This document shows, one piece after another, positions 36,267 through 44,922 of a stretch of 64,000 nt of DNA. Each line of letters opens with the position of its first letter. Position 1 is the first letter of the stretch. This stretch comes from Dethiosulfatibacter aminovorans DSM 17477. Lineage in GTDB: Bacteria > Bacillota > Clostridia > Tissierellales > Dethiosulfatibacteraceae. The stretch is taken from positions 1 through 64,000 of the forward strand of contig NZ_FQZL01000006.1 in NCBI RefSeq assembly GCF_900142005.1, in the 5' to 3' direction. Below the pieces are notes generated by a model. It had not been told where the DNA came from, did no database searches, and saw only the letters and a list, made by a program, of their open reading frames with translations. The position numbers were made by a program, and so were the translations under genes.

Positions 36267-37070
36267 ATGAAGAATAAAATAATGATTTCAATCTTGGCTG
36301 TCGTCATTCTGTTGACGACATCATGCACGAGAAGTGAGGATGATGTCATAAGGATTTCTCCTTTCAGCGAGGAAGAGAATGTATATGTACAGCTTTATCT
36401 TCCCAATAAGAGCATGAGTTGCATAATAACGGAATTATCAGGAGTTTATGATCTGAATGAGGCGAAGGAAATAGAAGAAACACTGGATATAATGCAAAAT
36501 AGAACAATGGAGTCCGGCAGTTTTGTTTCCATGGAATATCTAAAGATATTAAATACTAGTGTTGTATCGGATACGGTATTTATCGAGTATTATTTTGACA
36601 ATGGAAATGAATTGGATGAGATGGAAGAGTGCCTTATGCTGTATTCCATTGTAAATACTGCAACCAACTATGAAAACATTGATTTTGTCAAATTGACAAA
36701 CAGCAACGGGTCCAATTACTTCAGCAAATACTTCAACATAGAATCACCCTTTACGCCAACAAACACCCTGCTGTACAAGGACTACATAAGTCCTATAGAG
36801 ACTGTTGAAAAATTCTTGAATTCAGTAATTGTAAAGAATATTCCCGACAGTGCTGCAGAAGCAAAGGCTAACAATATTTTTTACAATACAGGATTCGACA
36901 TAGTCTCATATAAGATAACCAAATATGAATACAACAAATACGGTGAATATGTAACTGTAAAAACTAATATAATGTTGCAGGACAGCTCCGGTAATTATAC
37001 TAACGAAAATATATCATTTTTGCTTGAATTGTCTAGTGGGAAATATAAAATAAAAGAAATTGTTGAATAA
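36267..37070 (+). CDS. Lipoprotein, probably GerM/sporulation-like domain
   Basis: 267 residues with a lipoprotein-like signal ending TTSC (Cys20). The body has NVYVQLYLPNKS and later TPTNTLLYKDYISP segments that recall GerM-domain proteins found with clostridial kinases, but similarity is weak and I give no function. AAGGAG precedes ATG 36267, 10 bases after the kinase stop, so it belongs to the two-component operon and may sense or modulate the signal at the cell surface. Confidence 0.65.
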   Translation: MKNKIMISILAVVILLTTSCTRSEDDVIRISPFSEEENVYVQLYLPNKSMSCIITELSGVYDLNEAKEIEETLDIMQNRTMESGSFVSMEYLKILNTSVVSDTVFIEYYFDNGNELDEMEECLMLYSIVNTATNYENIDFVKLTNSNGSNYFSKYFNIESPFTPTNTLLYKDYISPIETVEKFLNSVIVKNIPDSAAEAKANNIFYNTGFDIVSYKITKYEYNKYGEYVTVKTNIMLQDSSGNYTNENISFLLELSSGKYKIKEIVE

Positions 37071-37073
37071 ATA

Positions 37074-37102
37074 TTGACAATAATGAAATAATATGTTATC
37101 TT
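37074..37102 (+). promoter_or_regulatory. Promoter of carAB
   Basis: TTGACA (37074-37079), 17-base spacer, TGT-TATCTT (-10 at 37097-37102). Confidence 0.7.
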
Positions 37103-37109
37103 CTATAAA

Positions 37110-37261
37110 ACCTTTAAATCGGTACGAGATGCTGATAAGGAGAAAATTAATGATATATAATAATAAGACTGAAAAAATCAATAAGAAATTTATTTTAAAA
37201 GGAAGGCGATTTACGGTATTTAAAAAAACAATTTAAATACCGTTAGTTGCTATTTTTTTTG
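37110..37261 (+). promoter_or_regulatory. PyrR-type attenuator before carAB
   Basis: The run CTTTAAATCGGTACGAGATG then CTGATAAGG (37112-37140) resembles the PyrR-binding loop of Bacillus pyr leaders (TTTAA, GTCCAGAGAGGCT, GAGAAGG). Downstream a strong terminator stands before carA: ACGGTATTTAAA (37213-37224) with TTTAAATACCGT (37232-37243), then nine T. Together they predict that PyrR with UMP favours termination, lowering carbamoyl-phosphate synthesis when pyrimidines are plentiful. pyrR itself is not in the window. Confidence 0.7.
37206..37261 (+). terminator. Attenuator terminator hairpin of carAB
   Basis: 12-bp stem with outer GCGA/TGC pairing and a long T run ending just before GGAGGAT of carA. 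Confidence 0.85.
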
Positions 37262-37272
37262 TAGGAGGATAT

Positions 37273-38322
37273 ATGAAAGGTAAATTAATTCTTGAGAATG
37301 GAATGGAATTTGAAGGTTATTGTTTTGGATACTTGGAGAAAAGCTTTGGGGAAGTAGTGTTCAATACTGGGATGACGGGATATCAGGAAATATTGACAGA
37401 TCCGTCATATTATGGACAGATTGTAGTAATGACTTATCCCTTGATAGGAAACTATGGAATCAATTTTGACGATATCCAGTCGGACAGTGCAAAGGTAAAG
37501 GGATTCGTTGTCAGGGAACTTTGCGACAGACCCAGCAACTGGAGATGTGAAATGTCCCTCAATGCTTATCTGAAAGAGGAAAAAATAATTGGAATACAGG
37601 GAATAGATACAAGATACCTTACCAAACTCATCAGGAACAGCGGAACCATGAAGGGTATAATAGTCACTGAAGAAAACACTGACAACATAGAGGGCTTCTT
37701 CGAGAAAAATCCTGTGGAGGATGCTGTTAAAAAGGTAACCAGAAAAAGTGCAATGACAATATCAGGAAAGGGTAAAAAAGTAACAGTACTTGATCTCGGT
37801 GTGAAAACAAACATAATAAATTCATTCAGCGAAAGAGGCTGCAAGGTGACTGTTCTTCCGGCTCTTTCCACTATGGAGGAAATAATGAGTACGGAACCTG
37901 ATTGTCTGTTCCTTTCAAATGGACCTGGAGACCCTAAGGATCTTACTGAAGTTGTGGAAACAGTAAAGGGAATAATAGGAAAACTGCCTGTTACCGGAAT
38001 ATGCCTGGGGCATCAGATAATAGCGCTTGCATGTGGTGCCGATACGGAAAAAATGAAATACGGTCACAGGGGCAGCAATCATCCTGTAAAAAACCTGTTC
38101 ACAGAAAAGGTGACAATAACATCTCAAAACCACGGTTATGTAGTTAAAAAGGATACAATTCCTGAAGATTTCGAAATCACCCATATAAACATGAACGATT
38201 TCACTGTCGAAGGCATAAGAAATCTGGACAGGAAGCTGATGTCCGTACAGTTCCATCCCGAAGCATGTCCGGGACCGCATGAATCAAGCTACATTTTCGA
38301 TGATTTTTTAAGTATAGTTTAG
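37273..38322 (+). CDS. carA: Carbamoyl-phosphate synthase small subunit
   Basis: 349 residues. Glutaminase subunit supplying ammonia to CarB for pyrimidine and arginine synthesis. The class I amidotransferase triad is visible: Cys in GICLGHQ, and His/Glu in QFHPEACPGP. N-terminal CPSase domain intact (NTGMTGYQEILTDPSYYGQ). GGAGGAT precedes ATG. carB follows by 9 bases. Confidence 0.97.
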   Translation: MKGKLILENGMEFEGYCFGYLEKSFGEVVFNTGMTGYQEILTDPSYYGQIVVMTYPLIGNYGINFDDIQSDSAKVKGFVVRELCDRPSNWRCEMSLNAYLKEEKIIGIQGIDTRYLTKLIRNSGTMKGIIVTEENTDNIEGFFEKNPVEDAVKKVTRKSAMTISGKGKKVTVLDLGVKTNIINSFSERGCKVTVLPALSTMEEIMSTEPDCLFLSNGPGDPKDLTEVVETVKGIIGKLPVTGICLGHQIIALACGADTEKMKYGHRGSNHPVKNLFTEKVTITSQNHGYVVKKDTIPEDFEITHINMNDFTVEGIRNLDRKLMSVQFHPEACPGPHESSYIFDDFLSIV

Positions 38323-38331
38323 GAGGATAAT

Positions 38332-41300
38332 ATGCCAATCAACAAGAATATTAAAAAGGTATTAGTACTGGGCTCAGGCCCGATTATCATAGGACAGGCT
38401 GCAGAATTTGACTATTCTGGAACTCAGGCCTGCAGGGCTTTGAAGGAAGAAGGTATAGAAACAGTTCTTATCAACAGCAACCCTGCTACAATAATGACTG
38501 ACAAGGAAATAGCCGACAAGGTTTATATTGAGCCTCTTACACTTGAATATGTGGAGAAGGTGATCAAGAAGGAAGAGCCTGACAGCATATTGCCGGGAAT
38601 GGGTGGACAGACTGCATTGAACCTTGCTGTCGACCTCTACGATTCGGGAGTGCTTGAAAAGTATGGAGTTGATATAATCGGTACTCCAATTGAAGCCATA
38701 AAGGTTGGAGAAGACAGGGAGCTCTTCAGGGAATTAATGAAAGAAATCGGACAGCCTGTAGTGCAAAGTGAAATAGTTACAACTATGGATGAAGGTATTG
38801 CAGCTTCCGCCAAAATCGGATATCCGGTAATTGTAAGACCTGCCTATACCCTTGGTGGATCAGGTGGTGGAATTGCCGATAACGAGGCAGAACTCAAGGT
38901 GATCCTATCAAAAGGTCTGAATTTGAGTCTCAACAGCCAGGTGCTTATAGAAAAGAGTATAAAGGGCTGGAAAGAAATAGAATATGAAGTTATGAGGGAC
39001 GGAAAGGGAACCTGCATTACAGTCTGTAATATGGAGAACATAGACCCTGTAGGAATTCATACGGGAGACAGCATTGTTGCAGCTCCTTCCCAGACCTTAT
39101 CGGATGTCGAATATCAGATGCTTAGAACTGCATCCCTTGACATAATCGATGCAATAGGAATAGAGGGAGGCTGTAATGTTCAGCTTGCACTTCATCCTGA
39201 AAGCTATGAATATGTTGTTATAGAAATTAATCCGAGGGTGAGCCGATCTTCAGCACTGGCATCCAAGGCTACAGGTTATCCGATCGCAAAAGTTGCTACA
39301 AAAATCGCACTTGGATACTACCTGGATGAAATAGAAAATTCTGTAACAAAAAAGACCTTTGCATGTTTTGAGCCGGTACTTGACTATATAGTGCTTAAAA
39401 TACCTAAATGGCCTTTTGATAAGCTTCAAAGCGATATAAGAAGCCTTGGTACACAAATGGCGGCGACAGGCGAGGTTATGGCAATCGGAAACAATTTTGA
39501 AGCTGCTTTGCTTAAAGCTGTAAGGTCCCTTGAAAATTCACAGTATACTCTTTTTAAGGAAAAATATTCACAAATGTCAATAGTTGAGCTTAGAGAAATG
39601 ATGAAAAAGCCATGTGACGAGTTGTTGTATATAACTGCAGAACTTCTTAGGAGGGGTTACAGCATTGAAAAGGTTAATGAAATAACAGGAATTGATAATT
39701 TCTTCATACATAAAATACTGAATATTGTAGAAAACGAGGAGCTTCTCAGAAGAGTAAATATTGAAGACTTGACTTCCGACTGGATTAAAAAGCTTAAGTA
39801 CTATGGTTTTTCAGACAAGGGGATTTCACAGCTTGTTGGATGCAAGGCAAATGATATTATGAATCTTAGACTGGAGAATGATATTGTACCTGCATACAAG
39901 ATTGTCGATACCTGCAGCGGTGAGTTTGATGCTGTATCGCCATATTACTACTCCACGTATGAACAGTTTGACGAGGTCGAGGTTTCCGATAAAAAGAAAA
40001 TAGTTGTAATAGGTTCAGGTCCAATAAGGATAGGCCAGGGAGTGGAGTTCGACTACTGTTGTGTACACTGCGTCTTTTCACTTAAGAACATGGGTGTTGA
40101 AACAATAATCATAAACAACAATCCTGAAACTGTAAGTACTGACTTTGATATTTCCGACAAGCTTTATTTCGAGCCTTTGACTGAAGAGGATGTCTACAAT
40201 ATCATCCTTAAGGAAAAGCCGGATGGAGTAATACTTCAGTTCGGAGGACAGACAGCCATCAAGCTGGCTGAATTTATCGACAGCAAAGGTATAAAGATAT
40301 TCGGAACTACATCCCAGCATATAGACACGGCAGAAGACAGGGAGAAATTTGAAGCATTTCTTGAATCGTTGGATATTCTTAGGCCCCAGGGGGTTGGAGT
40401 ATGGTCGGTAGAGGACGGAAAGAAGGCTGCGGGGGAAATAGGATATCCTGTACTTGTTAGACCGTCATTTGTTCTTGGCGGACAGGGAATGGAAATAACC
40501 TACAATGACACGGAGCTTGAAAACTATTTAAGCAATGCCTTTGAAAAGGATTCAAAAAACCCTGTGCTTATAGATAAATATCTCAATGGAAAGGAAATTG
40601 AAGTAGATGCCATATCTGACGGTAATGAAATACTTATACCTGGAATAATGGAACATCTTGAAAAAGCCGGAGTCCACTCTGGTGACAGCATTTCAATATA
40701 TCCGCCTGTTTCCCTGAGCCAGGAGATATTAGACAAGGTTGTTGAAATATCTTCTAAAATAGCAAAAAATATGGGTGTCAAAGGAATTATAAACATACAA
40801 TTCATTGAATGCGACAATGAAGTCTACATAATTGAAGTCAATCCAAGATCAAGTAGAACGGTACCTTTCATCAGCAAGGTGACTGGTGTGCCAATGGTTG
40901 ATCTGGCAGTCAAGTGCATGATGGGTGAAGAATTGTCTAATCTGGGATACGGTACTGGTCTCTATAAGTCCATTGATAACTATGTAGTAAAAGTGCCTGT
41001 TTTTTCTTCTCAAAAGATATCGGGAGTGGAAGTGAGTCTTGGACCTGAAATGAAATCAACAGGTGAAGTTCTTGGTCTTGCGTCTGATTATGAAGAAGCA
41101 TTGTACAAGGGATTCCTGGCAGCCGGAGTAGAGATGCCGGACAAGGACAAGTATATACTGGCCACTGTGAAGCCAAAGGACAAGGAAACAATCAAATCCC
41201 TGGCTCAAAGATTTGACAGCCTTGGATACAAGATTGCCGCAACTGAAGGTACGAGTAAAGATATAAGCAGTGTAGGCGTGGATTCCAAGGTGGTGAACAA

Positions 41301-41565
41301 AATAGGTCAGGAAGATGACATTTTAGACTTTATCCAAAGCGGACAGGTTGGACTTATAGTCAACACTCCTACAAAAGCAAATGACTCCAAGCGAGATGGA
41401 TTCATGATAAGAAGAAAATCGGTTGAAAACGGAGTGGACCTTTTGACAAATCTTGAAACAGTTGATGCGCTTTGTTCAATAATTGAAAACAAGGTTGCAG
41501 AAAAAGATCTTGACGTATTTGAAATAAGCGAGATTTACGCTGAAAAAGAATCTAAAGGCATATAA
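38332..41565 (+). CDS. carB: Carbamoyl-phosphate synthase large subunit
   Basis: 1077 residues, full length: two homologous ATP-grasp synthetase halves (each beginning [11 protein letters not shown] and [12 protein letters not shown]), with an oligomerisation region between and a C-terminal MGS-like regulatory domain (from about 940) that binds UMP or ornithine in relatives. The second gene of the operon; a strong terminator follows. Confidence 0.97.
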   Translation: MPINKNIKKVLVLGSGPIIIGQAAEFDYSGTQACRALKEEGIETVLINSNPATIMTDKEIADKVYIEPLTLEYVEKVIKKEEPDSILPGMGGQTALNLAVDLYDSGVLEKYGVDIIGTPIEAIKVGEDRELFRELMKEIGQPVVQSEIVTTMDEGIAASAKIGYPVIVRPAYTLGGSGGGIADNEAELKVILSKGLNLSLNSQVLIEKSIKGWKEIEYEVMRDGKGTCITVCNMENIDPVGIHTGDSIVAAPSQTLSDVEYQMLRTASLDIIDAIGIEGGCNVQLALHPESYEYVVIEINPRVSRSSALASKATGYPIAKVATKIALGYYLDEIENSVTKKTFACFEPVLDYIVLKIPKWPFDKLQSDIRSLGTQMAATGEVMAIGNNFEAALLKAVRSLENSQYTLFKEKYSQMSIVELREMMKKPCDELLYITAELLRRGYSIEKVNEITGIDNFFIHKILNIVENEELLRRVNIEDLTSDWIKKLKYYGFSDKGISQLVGCKANDIMNLRLENDIVPAYKIVDTCSGEFDAVSPYYYSTYEQFDEVEVSDKKKIVVIGSGPIRIGQGVEFDYCCVHCVFSLKNMGVETIIINNNPETVSTDFDISDKLYFEPLTEEDVYNIILKEKPDGVILQFGGQTAIKLAEFIDSKGIKIFGTTSQHIDTAEDREKFEAFLESLDILRPQGVGVWSVEDGKKAAGEIGYPVLVRPSFVLGGQGMEITYNDTELENYLSNAFEKDSKNPVLIDKYLNGKEIEVDAISDGNEILIPGIMEHLEKAGVHSGDSISIYPPVSLSQEILDKVVEISSKIAKNMGVKGIINIQFIECDNEVYIIEVNPRSSRTVPFISKVTGVPMVDLAVKCMMGEELSNLGYGTGLYKSIDNYVVKVPVFSSQKISGVEVSLGPEMKSTGEVLGLASDYEEALYKGFLAAGVEMPDKDKYILATVKPKDKETIKSLAQRFDSLGYKIAATEGTSKDISSVGVDSKVVNKIGQEDDILDFIQSGQVGLIVNTPTKANDSKRDGFMIRRKSVENGVDLLTNLETVDALCSIIENKVAEKDLDVFEISEIYAEKESKGI

Positions 41566-41580
41566 TATGGATTAAATATT

Positions 41581-41611
41581 AAGCGGCATGCTTGATGGCA
41601 TGCCGCTTTTT
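41581..41611 (+). terminator. Terminator after carB
   Basis: AAGCGGCATGC, loop TTGATG, GCATGCCGCTT, then T. Confidence 0.92.
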
Positions 41612-41642
41612 AATTTGCGCATGCCTTATTCGTTGGTATTAT

Positions 41643-41697
41643 ACGGTTAAGGGGACTCGACATAGCCCCTTGATATCCTCGTACGCGGATAACCCGT
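41643..41697 (+). ncRNA. Possible small three-way-junction RNA of unknown kind
   Basis: Between the carB terminator and the tRNA promoter. ACGGTT (41643-41648) can pair with AACC-CGT (41691-41697, one bulge), AAGGGG with CCCCTT (41649-41654 / 41666-41671), and TATCC with GGATA (41674-41678 / 41687-41691, sharing one base). Unusually G+C-rich for this region. No coding potential; I do not recognise it. It may be chance. Confidence 0.3.
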
Positions 41698-41729
41698 CGA
41701 AGATGCTTTCTTGAATTATAAAATATATC

Positions 41730-41758
41730 TTGTAAACATCTGTCGATTATGGTATATT
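41730..41758 (+). promoter_or_regulatory. Promoter of tRNA-Sec
   Basis: TTGTAA (41730-41735), 17-base spacer, TGG-TATATT (-10 at 41753-41758); the start would fall close to the tRNA 5' end. Confidence 0.7.
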
Positions 41759-41769
41759 TGTCATTGCAT

Positions 41770-41866
41770 GGGAGTATATAAGTGCTGGTGTGCTTCCTGG
41801 TCTTCAAAACCAGTGTGGGGCGTTTATAGCGTCCTGGGTGGGTTCGATTCCCATATACTCCCGCCA
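41770..41866 (+). tRNA. selC: tRNA-Sec (UCA anticodon)
   Basis: 97 bases with encoded CCA. 8-bp acceptor stem GGGAGTAT/ATACTCCC, discriminator G, a long D stem (AAGTGC/GTGCTT), anticodon stem CTGGT/ACCAG with loop CTTCAAA (anticodon TCA), a long variable arm (GGGGCG..CGTCC) and T arm with TTCGATT. The 8-bp acceptor and long variable arm are features of tRNA-Sec only. It reads UGA with SelB, including the UGA in selD. Confidence 0.97.
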
Positions 41867-41885
41867 TTTCTTGAAAGGAGCTCCA

Positions 41886-42248
41886 TTGATTAATAATATA
41901 ATGGTTTGTGTTACACAGCAAAAAACATGCGAAAGGCTCATTGACAAGGGCTACAGTCTCAAAAATGATGAAGATATGTTGTATGTTGTGCATGTGGTGA
42001 ATGAGAATGAAAAGCTTCTAAGGAATTATACAGATGGAGAAGCTTTGGAATATTTGTTTGGCATTACCAAAAAACTCGGTGCCGAACTTGTAATAGAAAG
42101 ATCCAAAAATATAATTGATACATTAGTTAAATTTGCAGATAAGAATGATGTAGGAAAAGTAGTGCTTGGTAAGTCTCCGGACGGCAAGAGTAAATTTGAA
42201 GACAAGCTCAAGAAAAAACTTAAAGACATAGAAATGATAATAATATAA
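41886..42248 (+). CDS. Universal-stress-protein-like small protein
   Basis: 120 residues, a Usp/KdpD-type alpha/beta fold: VCVTQQKTCERLIDKG, VHVVNENEKLL, then GAELVIERSKNIIDTLVKFA and GKVVLGKSP at the end. The usual ATP loop GxxGxxxxS is not clear. TTG 41886 follows AAGGAG (41875-41880) by 5 bases, closer than ATG 41901; longer readings run into the tRNA. It starts just 20 bases after the tRNA-Sec CCA with no terminator between, so it is probably on the same primary transcript. Confidence 0.75.
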   Translation: MINNIMVCVTQQKTCERLIDKGYSLKNDEDMLYVVHVVNENEKLLRNYTDGEALEYLFGITKKLGAELVIERSKNIIDTLVKFADKNDVGKVVLGKSPDGKSKFEDKLKKKLKDIEMIII

Positions 42249-42262
42249 AGAAGTGGTGCATA

Positions 42263-42583
42263 TTGTTCAGAAAATTTAGTGTTATGCTTAAACTTTTGAG
42301 AAGCAGGGAAGTCAGCTGGAAGGATAAACTTCCAATTATCGGGTTGATTCTATATATATTAAGTCCTGTAGATTTAATTCCTTACCCAATATTGGGTTAT
42401 AGTATAATAGATGATCTTGTTGTATTCATGCTATTGATGAATTTAGTTAACAGGTCTATAAAAAAATACGGTACAACCAATAACAAGGACGTTGACCCTG
42501 ATCATATTGTCAGTGATGTTGACTATGAGGTGGATGACTCTGAAGATGTTAAGGGTAACAACAATGATGAAGATGAGCAATGA
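42263..42583 (+). CDS. DUF1232 (YkvA-like) small membrane protein
   Basis: 106 residues starting at TTG 42263. The segment LPIIGLILYILSPVDLIPYPILGY matches the DUF1232 pattern (YxxSPxDLIPD). Hydrophobic centre, acidic tail (DDSEDVKGNN). Function unknown. Its stop lies in the terminator hairpin. Confidence 0.75.
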   Translation: MFRKFSVMLKLLRSREVSWKDKLPIIGLILYILSPVDLIPYPILGYSIIDDLVVFMLLMNLVNRSIKKYGTTNNKDVDPDHIVSDVDYEVDDSEDVKGNNNDEDEQ

Positions 42584-42596
42584 ATGCTCATTTTTT
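42573..42596 (+). terminator. Terminator overlapping the DUF1232 stop
   Basis: ATGAGCA (42573-42579), loop ATGAA, TGCTCAT (42585-42591), then T. Confidence 0.75.
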
Positions 42597-42625
42597 GTTT
42601 TCGTATTTCAAATAGTGTGAACTTA

Positions 42626-42634
42626 TGTTAAAAT
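42626..42634 (+). promoter_or_regulatory. Extended -10 before the pseudokinase-like gene
   Basis: TGT-TAAAAT; a weak -35 (TTTCAA, 42606-42611) at 17 bases. Confidence 0.45.
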
Positions 42635-42662
42635 AATAGCAGAGATGACAGAGAGGTATACG

Positions 42663-44096
42663 ATGGGTTACTTTAAAAATTACGATGTTAAGGAAATAAT
42701 ATATGACAACAGTTTTCAGAGAATAGCGTTGTGTAAAAATAATGATGATGATTCTGAATTCTATAATAATATAATAATGAGCGCAAGGATCATTGATCTC
42801 ATTGATACTGAGAAAATGACAAGAATGTTCAAGAATGTTCTTTTGGCTGAAAAATCAGAAGACAGAGCATATATAATAACTGTACCGGGGGGTGGGATTC
42901 CTTTTGAGGAATATTTTTCAAACAAGAGCCTCACCATGAAAGAACAGCTATTTCTAACTGAGAATCTTCTTTTTAAGTTTCAGGAACTTGAAGTGTTTGA
43001 AGATCTTATAGAAGAGGCCATAATTGCCAAGGAGAATATCCTTGTAAAGGATAATGGAATAGAATTCAACAATATTTTGAAATTCAGTCAGGGATATGAT
43101 ATAAGTGAAAGTCTGCTCATTAAATCTGCCGGCGATTACATGCATTATATATACACCGGTAGATTCATAGACGACTACAACATATCAGACAAGTTGCCTC
43201 CTGACATAATGAAGATAATAATCAGATGTTACTCAAATCAATACAGGGACATGAACGAAGTTATAAGTGCCTTCAAGAAATCGCAGACATATTCGCTGGT
43301 TTTCGTACCTGTTCCTCCTTCGGTCCTGAAAAAAGAGCCTGAACCGGTTTTTGACGAACCTGCAAAAGCGGGACCTGATTTCAACAACCTGCTGAGTTCA
43401 GACGAAGGTGACGAAGGGGAACTTGAAGAAGTTGACAATGTTGCCGGTGAAATTGCAGGCAAAAGGAAATTCAGCCTTAATCAAATTGCAGCAATCATAC
43501 TTATTATGACCATACCTGTAATAATACTGATTATGACAAATCTAGGCAAGGAAGTGCTTGAAGAGCATGCCGATCTGCCTGAAGCAAACAACGAGATAGT
43601 GATCAACAATAATAACACCAACAATGCCAGTACAGACGGGGAAAATCTTGAAGAGACAATAAACAAGTTTTTCAGTCAGGACCTGTTGGATTCTACGGAC
43701 AGTGAATACAATGCTGAAATTGATTTCAAAAAGTTTTACGATGGATATTCATCACTTGTTATCAAGAATGACGGCAGTTCAAGCAGGAAGACATTGTTTG
43801 CCGTAGTGGATATGTCAAATGAAGACCTGGATTATATGAAGAACAGACAAGTTGGTCTGTCAATGAAGCTTACTAGCGAGAAGGATGAAGTAGAAGGGTC
43901 GGTGATTGTCGAAGTGATAGAAAATGGCAAGATTTCTGCGTACTCAAGCGACAAGGTTTTCTTGAACAGTGATATATGGTCCCTGAACCAGCTTACGGTG
44001 AATCTTGGAAATACGGATAGAATACTGCTGTATTTTGATTATGATGGTGACTCTACCGTATGGATAGATGGAATTGAAATTGACGTATTGAAATAA
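42663..44096 (+). CDS. Membrane protein with pseudokinase-like N-terminus and extracellular beta domain
   Basis: 477 residues in three parts. N-terminal cytoplasmic region (1-225) recalls a protein kinase lobe: VPGGGIPFEEYF at the hinge and KENILVKDNGIEFNNI where a kinase has its catalytic loop; the HRD aspartate and DFG are lost, so catalysis is unlikely. An acidic linker, a single membrane segment (about 277-296, IAAIILIMTIPVIILIM), an Asn-rich stretch, and an outer domain (about 340-477) that looks like an all-beta carbohydrate-binding module. GAGAGG supports ATG 42663. Function unknown; a wall-sensing role is only a guess. Confidence 0.65.
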   Translation: MGYFKNYDVKEIIYDNSFQRIALCKNNDDDSEFYNNIIMSARIIDLIDTEKMTRMFKNVLLAEKSEDRAYIITVPGGGIPFEEYFSNKSLTMKEQLFLTENLLFKFQELEVFEDLIEEAIIAKENILVKDNGIEFNNILKFSQGYDISESLLIKSAGDYMHYIYTGRFIDDYNISDKLPPDIMKIIIRCYSNQYRDMNEVISAFKKSQTYSLVFVPVPPSVLKKEPEPVFDEPAKAGPDFNNLLSSDEGDEGELEEVDNVAGEIAGKRKFSLNQIAAIILIMTIPVIILIMTNLGKEVLEEHADLPEANNEIVINNNNTNNASTDGENLEETINKFFSQDLLDSTDSEYNAEIDFKKFYDGYSSLVIKNDGSSSRKTLFAVVDMSNEDLDYMKNRQVGLSMKLTSEKDEVEGSVIVEVIENGKISAYSSDKVFLNSDIWSLNQLTVNLGNTDRILLYFDYDGDSTVWIDGIEIDVLK

Positions 44097-44120
44097 AGCG
44101 GATGACCGCTTTATTTTTTT
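44091..44120 (+). terminator. Terminator after the pseudokinase-like gene
   Basis: AAATAAAGCGG, loop ATGA, CCGCTTTATTT, T run; overlaps the stop codon. Confidence 0.88.
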
Positions 44121-44226
44121 GTCTATTTACATATTATTCGTTTTTCTGAAATTTTATTTATTTACTTAAATAAAGGAACTTTTATTTTTTATGGCCGTCT
44201 AATATATTTGGACTGGAGGTGACATC

Positions 44227-44910
44227 TTGGATGTAATAAAGATGAATAATATAGTAAAGGAATATAGAATTGGAGAAATAAGGCTGAATGCACTTAAGAA
44301 TATCGATCTGACAATCGAAAATGGTGAATTTGTTTCAATTATGGGTCCTTCCGGATCCGGTAAATCGACTTTGTTGAATGTGATTGGCTGCCTGGACAAG
44401 TGTACAGAAGGAAGTTATATACTTGACGGAAACAGTGTTGAAAAACTGAGCGATAACAAGCTGTCTGAAATTAGAAACAGGTTTCTGGGATTTGTTTTTC
44501 AAAATTTCAGCCTTCTGCCAAAGCTGAATTCCATTAAAAATGTTGAAATTCCTCTTGTATACAGGGGAGTCAATGGGAAAATGAGAAAGGAAATGGCAGA
44601 GGAAGCATTGATTAAGGTAGGACTTAAGGACAGGATGAAACATTTGCCCATGCAGCTTTCAGGAGGGCAGCAGCAACGAGTAGCCATTGCCAGAGCCATA
44701 GTGGGAAATCCGTCGGTACTTTTGGCAGACGAACCTACAGGAGCTCTTGATACATCAACAAGCAAGAACATCATGGAGTTGTTCTTGAAACTAAACGAGG
44801 AAACCGAACTGACCATAGTACAGGTTACTCATGAGGAATCAATAGCTGAGTACGGCAAAAGAATCATTCGTCTGGTGGACGGAGAAATAAACAGAATAGA
44901 CATAAATTGA
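44227..44910 (+). CDS. MacB/LolD-type ABC transporter ATPase
   Basis: 227 residues: Walker A GPSGSGKST near residue 39, Q-loop, signature LSGGQQQRVAIARA near 141, Walker B VLLADEPTGALD. Energises the MacAB-like system encoded next. TTG 44227 follows GGAGG by 7 bases. Likely exports peptides, antibiotics or lipids. Confidence 0.92.
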   Translation: MDVIKMNNIVKEYRIGEIRLNALKNIDLTIENGEFVSIMGPSGSGKSTLLNVIGCLDKCTEGSYILDGNSVEKLSDNKLSEIRNRFLGFVFQNFSLLPKLNSIKNVEIPLVYRGVNGKMRKEMAEEALIKVGLKDRMKHLPMQLSGGQQQRVAIARAIVGNPSVLLADEPTGALDTSTSKNIMELFLKLNEETELTIVQVTHEESIAEYGKRIIRLVDGEINRIDIN

Positions 44911-44922
44911 TTGGAGGAAAAT

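Noticed and set aside
41610-41993. Frames of 60-150 codons overlapping tRNA-Sec
   Set aside because: They run through the tRNA and have no ribosome site; only the part from TTG 41886 is supported.
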